This document shows positions 7,453 through 11,722 of a stretch of 11,722 nt of DNA, one piece after another. Position numbers and translations under genes: made by a program. Origin of the DNA: Actinomycetota bacterium (GTDB lineage Bacteria; Actinomycetota; Acidimicrobiia; Acidimicrobiales; Ilumatobacteraceae). A model generated the notes under the pieces. The model did no database searches and was not told the DNA's origin. It was given only the letters and a program-made list of their open reading frames with translations. The stretch spans positions 1 to 11,722 of the forward strand of contig RGGX01000022.1 of NCBI GenBank assembly GCA_010024485.1, written 5' to 3'. The first letter of the stretch is position 1, and every line of letters starts with the position of its first letter.

Positions 7453-7458
7453 CAGACT
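7453..7458 (+). promoter_or_regulatory. -10-like CAGACT, leaderless promoter of pepA
   Basis: CAGACT is followed by GTGGCG and ATG 7465. No Shine-Dalgarno precedes this ATG. It is identical in hexamer and spacing to the divergent YceI promoter, giving a compact bidirectional promoter region of 64 bp. Confidence 0.5.
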
Positions 7459-7464
7459 GTGGCG

Positions 7465-8918
7465 ATGAGCGCTCCCTCGATCCCGTTCTCCTCCGTGCCG
7501 GATGTGGCGGTCGCCCGGGGTGTGCCCCGATCGGCGACGCTCGTCGGTGTCGCGGTCGGCGAGTCGGGCGCGGTGCCGCGCTCGCTCGGTGTCAGCCGTC
7601 GTGATCTCGAACGGCTCGGTTTCTCGGGTCGGATCGGCCAGACGCTGGTGGTTCCCCGTCGCGACGGGGTGTCCTCGGTCGCGGTCGGCGTCGGGACCAA
7701 GCCGGACGCGAACCAGCTCCGCGACGCGGCTGCTGCGTTCGTCCGCGCCTGCGGTCGGCATCGTCGGCTCGCGCTCGACCTGTCGTCGGCCTGGTCGGCG
7801 AACCGCGCTGACGCCCGGGCGGTGACCGAGGGCGCGATCCTCGCCGCCTATCGCTACCCGGGTATCACCGCGAAGCCGGACACCGCCTCGCGGTTCGATG
7901 AGCTCACCGTGGTGTCCCCGGCGAGCCGCGCTGTCGAGACCGGTGTCCGACAGGGAGCGGTGACGGCGCGGGCCGCGACGCTGGCCCGTGATCTCGCGAA
8001 CACGCCACCGGCGCATCTGAACGCCCGTGACATCGCCGATCTCGCCGTGTCGCTCGGGCAGCGTCACGGGTTCGGTGTCGAGGTGTTCGACAACGACGAT
8101 CTGGTCGAGATGGGGTGCGGGGGACTGCTGGGGGTGAACCGCGGCAGCACGGAGCCGGCCCGCCTCGTGAGGCTGACCTTCGAGCCGTCGAACCCGAAGG
8201 GTCATGTCGCCCTCGTCGGCAAGGGCGTCATGTACGACTCGGGCGGCATCAGCCTCAAGCCGAGCGATGCCTTCCATGTGGTCATGAAGATGGACATGTC
8301 GGGGGCCGCCGCGGTGCTGTCGACGATGACCGCGCTGCGCGATCTGCGGTGCCGCACGAGGGTGACCGGCTATCTGGTCTGCACCGACAACATGCCGTCG
8401 GGTTCGGCCCTGAAGCTCGGTGACGTGCTCACGATGCGCAACGGCAAGTCGGTGGAGATCCACAACACGGACGCCGAGGGTCGCCTCATCCTGGCCGACG
8501 GGCTCTCGCTCGCGGTCGAGGACGGACCCGACGCGATCTTCGACATCGCGACCTTGACCGGCGCCGCCATGGCGGCCCTCGGCCCGGAGGTCGCCGCGGT
8601 GCTCGGCAACGATCAGGCGACCGTCGATCGCATCCGCTCGGCATCGTCCTCGACCGATGAGCCGGTGTGGCAGATGCCGCTCGAGTCGACCCGCTACCGC
8701 AAGTTGCTCGACTCGGTCGCGGCTGACATGCGCAACATCGGCGGCCCCTACGGCGGCTGCATCACAGCGGCGATCTTCCTCTCGGAGTTCGTCGGTGATG
8801 TGCCGTGGGCGCACATCGACATCGCCGGACCGATGAAGGTCGACGGTGACGAGTCGTGGCGCTCCAAGGGCGCGACCGGGTTCGGAACCCGTCTGCTGAT
8901 CGACACGGTCACCAACTG

Positions 8919-8922
<4 letters not shown>
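7465..8922 (+). CDS. pepA: Leucyl aminopeptidase (M17 family)
   Basis: This is a 485-residue cytosolic metallopeptidase that removes N-terminal residues from peptides, normally as a hexamer. The variable N-terminal domain covers about 1-150 and the catalytic domain follows. Two-metal ligands can be placed from E. coli PepA: Lys253 (V-G-K-G), Asp258 (Y-D-S-G-G), Asp277 (M-K-M-D-M-S-G-A-A), Asp336 and Glu338 in the N-T-D-A-E-G-R-L signature. Catalytic Lys265 and Arg340 are present. The usual 18-residue step between the first two Asp ligands is 19 here, one residue longer. ATG 7465 is favoured by the CAGACT element 6 nt upstream. The stop overlaps the sulfatase start by 4 nt (GTGA). PepA homologues may also bind DNA in some species; nothing here tests that. 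Confidence 0.95.
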
Positions 8923-10343
<1,421 letters not shown>

Positions 10344-10353
10344 CAGGGCTCGG

Positions 10354-10902
10354 TCAGCGATGCAGCGAGATCACCTCGCCGGCGCGGGCCGCCGCCGCCG
10401 GTGGCACACCCGCGTCGACGAGGCTTCGCTCGAGGTCGCGTCGTTCGCAGGTGGAGCCGAGCCGAGCCCAGGCGGGATGCTCGTCGCGGAAGTCCTCGGG
10501 GAGTCGCCGTAACTGTCGGTAGGGGAGGTTGGGAACCCTGCGGCGCACCTCGAACCCATCGGCGGACGGCCTGATCAAGCCGAACATGACGCACCGGTGG
10601 AGAGCGCGACCGAAGGGCGACTGCTCGCGGCGCCGGTAGCTCATGCCGAGCGAGCGAGCTGTCGCGGCGAGGTCGATCTCGAAGCCGTTGGGGGCGAGGT
10701 CGAACTCGTCGGCGAGGCGGCGCATGATCCACGCGGCCGACGGCCCGATCGTCGCCACCCAGTAGCGCTCGACGTACGAGCTGCGCGGGTCGTGACCACG
10801 GGCGTCGACGATGGCGTCGATCCACGGGCGGATGACGGTCGGGCAACTGTCGTCGGGGGTCGTCGTCGTTCGGGGTTCGCTGAGGGTCTCGGTCCGGTCC
10901 AT
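10354..10902 (-). CDS. Conserved hypothetical actinobacterial protein, winged-helix-like
   Basis: This is a 182-residue protein of unknown function. The N-terminus (1-20) is Thr/Ser-rich and disordered. A conserved-looking block follows, R-P-W-I-D-A-I-V-D-A-R-G-H-D-P-R-S (25-41) and Y-V-E-R-Y-W (43-48). Residues about 75-125 suggest a winged helix: D-L-A-A-T-A-R-S-L-G-M, a linker, S-P-F-G-R-A-L-H-R-C-V-M-F-G-L-I, then a beta wing F-E-V-R-R-R-V-P. The C-terminus is basic, with L-P-Y-R-Q-L-R-R-L-P. I recall similar unnamed proteins in other actinobacteria but no function. DNA binding is inference. ATG 10902 has a strong AGGAGG (10907-10912). The gene is divergent from the sirtuin and convergent with the sulfatase. 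Confidence 0.8.
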   Translation of the reverse strand: MDRTETLSEPRTTTTPDDSCPTVIRPWIDAIVDARGHDPRSSYVERYWVATIGPSAAWIMRRLADEFDLAPNGFEIDLAATARSLGMSYRRREQSPFGRALHRCVMFGLIRPSADGFEVRRRVPNLPYRQLRRLPEDFRDEHPAWARLGSTCERRDLERSLVDAGVPPAAAARAGEVISLHR

Positions 10903-10906
10903 CGTT

Positions 10907-10912
10907 CCTCCT
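10907..10912 (-). promoter_or_regulatory. Ribosome binding site AGGAGG fixing start at 10902
   Basis: A full AGGAGG on the minus strand lies 4 nt before ATG 10902. It is one of the clearest Shine-Dalgarno sites in the window, which shows that led and leaderless genes are mixed here. Confidence 0.6.
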
Positions 10913-10964
10913 GTGTGTCCGGGGCTGAGGGGGCGCGCGTTGGCGTGACAGGGGGAAGACCGGC

Positions 10965-10970
10965 CACACT
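10965..10970 (+). promoter_or_regulatory. -10-like CACACT, possible leaderless promoter of the sirtuin gene
   Basis: CACACT is followed by CGGGTG and then GTG 10977, repeating the hexamer-N6-start layout seen at pepA and the YceI gene with one base different. No Shine-Dalgarno precedes the GTG at normal spacing. Confidence 0.4.
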
Positions 10971-10976
10971 CGGGTG

Positions 10977-11722
10977 GTGCCCGGGGAGACGACCGTCGAT
11001 GAGGTGTCGGAGTGGATCGCGGCGGCGTCGCGGGTGACGGTGCTCACCGGAGCGGGGATCTCGACCGATTCGGGCATTCCCGACTTCCGAGGTCCGCAGG
11101 GTCTGTGGACCCGCGATCCGGCGGCGGAGAAGGTGTCCGATCTGTCCCATTACCTCGGTGATCCGGAGGTGCGTCGTGCCGCGTGGCGGAGTCGGATGGC
11201 GAATCCGGCCTGGACGGCGGAGCCGAACGCCGGCCATCGCGCGATCGTCGATCTCGAGACCTCCGGTCGGCTGCATGCCGTGGTGACCCAGAACATCGAC
11301 GAGTTGCATCAGCGGGCCGGCAACTCTCTCGAACGGGTCATCGAGGTGCACGGCACGGTGTGGTGGACGCGGTGCTGGTCGTGCGGTGACCGTCATCCGA
11401 TGGCCGACACCCTGGACCGGGTGCGCGCCGGGGAGGAGGATCCGGCCTGTCTCGCCTGTGGCGGGATCCTGAAGAGCGACACGATCAGCTTCGGCCAGTC
11501 GCTCGTCCCAGAGGTGATCGACCGGGCCTTCGCCGCAAGCTCCGAATGCGACCTGATGGTGGCTGTGGGGTCGACGCTCAGTGTGTTCCCAGCAGCGAAC
11601 TGTGTGCCTCGGGCTCGGGCGGCGGGGGCTCGGGTGGTCATCGTCAACGGCCAGGAGACGGCCATGGACCGCTATGCGGACGCGGTGCTCCTCGGGGGCA
11701 TCTCCGAGGTGCTGCCGGCCCT
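10977..11722 (+). CDS. Sir2-family NAD-dependent protein deacylase (3' end outside window)
   Basis: About 248 residues of a sirtuin are visible; the frame is still open at the window end. Sirtuins remove acyl groups from lysines, consuming NAD+ and producing nicotinamide and O-acyl-ADP-ribose. Visible motifs are G-A-G-I-S-T-D-S-G-I-P-D-F-R-G (25-39), T-Q-N-I-D (104-108) for nicotinamide and ribose binding, catalytic His125 in V-H-G-T, zinc cysteines C133/C136 and C158/C161, and A-V-G-S-T-L-S-V-F-P followed by V-V-I-V-N. The Zn module and catalytic residues are complete, so it should be active. I see no obvious SIRT5-type Tyr/Arg pair, so deacetylase activity is more likely than desuccinylase, with low certainty. 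GTG 10977 is chosen from the N-terminal length and the CACACT element; GTG 10974 is equally in phase. It is divergent from the winged-helix-like gene across 74 bp. Confidence 0.93.
   Translation, partial: MPGETTVDEVSEWIAAASRVTVLTGAGISTDSGIPDFRGPQGLWTRDPAAEKVSDLSHYLGDPEVRRAAWRSRMANPAWTAEPNAGHRAIVDLETSGRLHAVVTQNIDELHQRAGNSLERVIEVHGTVWWTRCWSCGDRHPMADTLDRVRAGEEDPACLACGGILKSDTISFGQSLVPEVIDRAFAASSECDLMVAVGSTLSVFPAANCVPRARAAGARVVIVNGQETAMDRYADAVLLGGISEVLPA

Noticed and set aside
7105..8814. 569-codon minus-strand frame opposite pepA
   Set aside because: Antisense to the complete M17 motifs. Composition is Arg/His/Asp-rich, typical of shadow frames.

Overview
The window is dense, high-GC DNA with short intergenic gaps, GTG starts, and several gene starts that look leaderless. 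This points to an actinobacterium. Resemblance of the proteins to marine or soil Acidimicrobiia is an impression from memory, not a tested placement. I see no tRNA, rRNA, insertion sequence, CRISPR array or phage gene, and no gene-free stretch longer than about 300 bases.

Layout. The window opens with the 3' end of an unidentified gene (1-327, +), facing a small DUF3039-type cysteine-containing protein (358-645, -). A divergent gap follows, then a probable 43-residue membrane protein (762-893, +), a perfect 10-bp hairpin (916-939), an ACT-domain malic enzyme (960-2396, +) and a DUF4031 protein (2412-2711, +). The DUF4031 gene overlaps tail-to-tail with a minus-strand gene (2653-3177) that looks like a RadC/JAB-fold protein without its metal-binding histidines. 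Next is a two-gene ABC exporter operon (3349-4752 and 4752-6542, +). Its first subunit lacks TM1-TM2, and a short out-of-frame piece of a possible original N-terminus remains just upstream (3272-3349). A membrane-anchored YceI-domain protein (6546-7400, -) is transcribed divergently from leucyl aminopeptidase pepA (7465-8922, +), which is translationally coupled to a type I sulfatase (8919-10343, +). A conserved winged-helix-like protein (10354-10902, -) lies divergent from a sirtuin (10977 to the window end, +).

How the genes fit together. Most are housekeeping or metabolic genes in short independent units: malate to pyruvate, heterodimeric lipid/drug-type export, peptide turnover, sulfate-ester cleavage and NAD-dependent protein deacylation. 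The ABC pair carries the asymmetric ATP sites of heterodimeric exporters: Asp in place of the catalytic Glu in one subunit, and a diverged signature motif in the other. The main surprises are the broken N-terminus of the first ABC subunit, a recurring hexamer (CAGACT/CACACT) exactly 6 nt before start codons that suggests leaderless transcription, and the catalytically degenerate RadC-like protein. I do not see a clear new multi-gene defence or biosynthetic system here.
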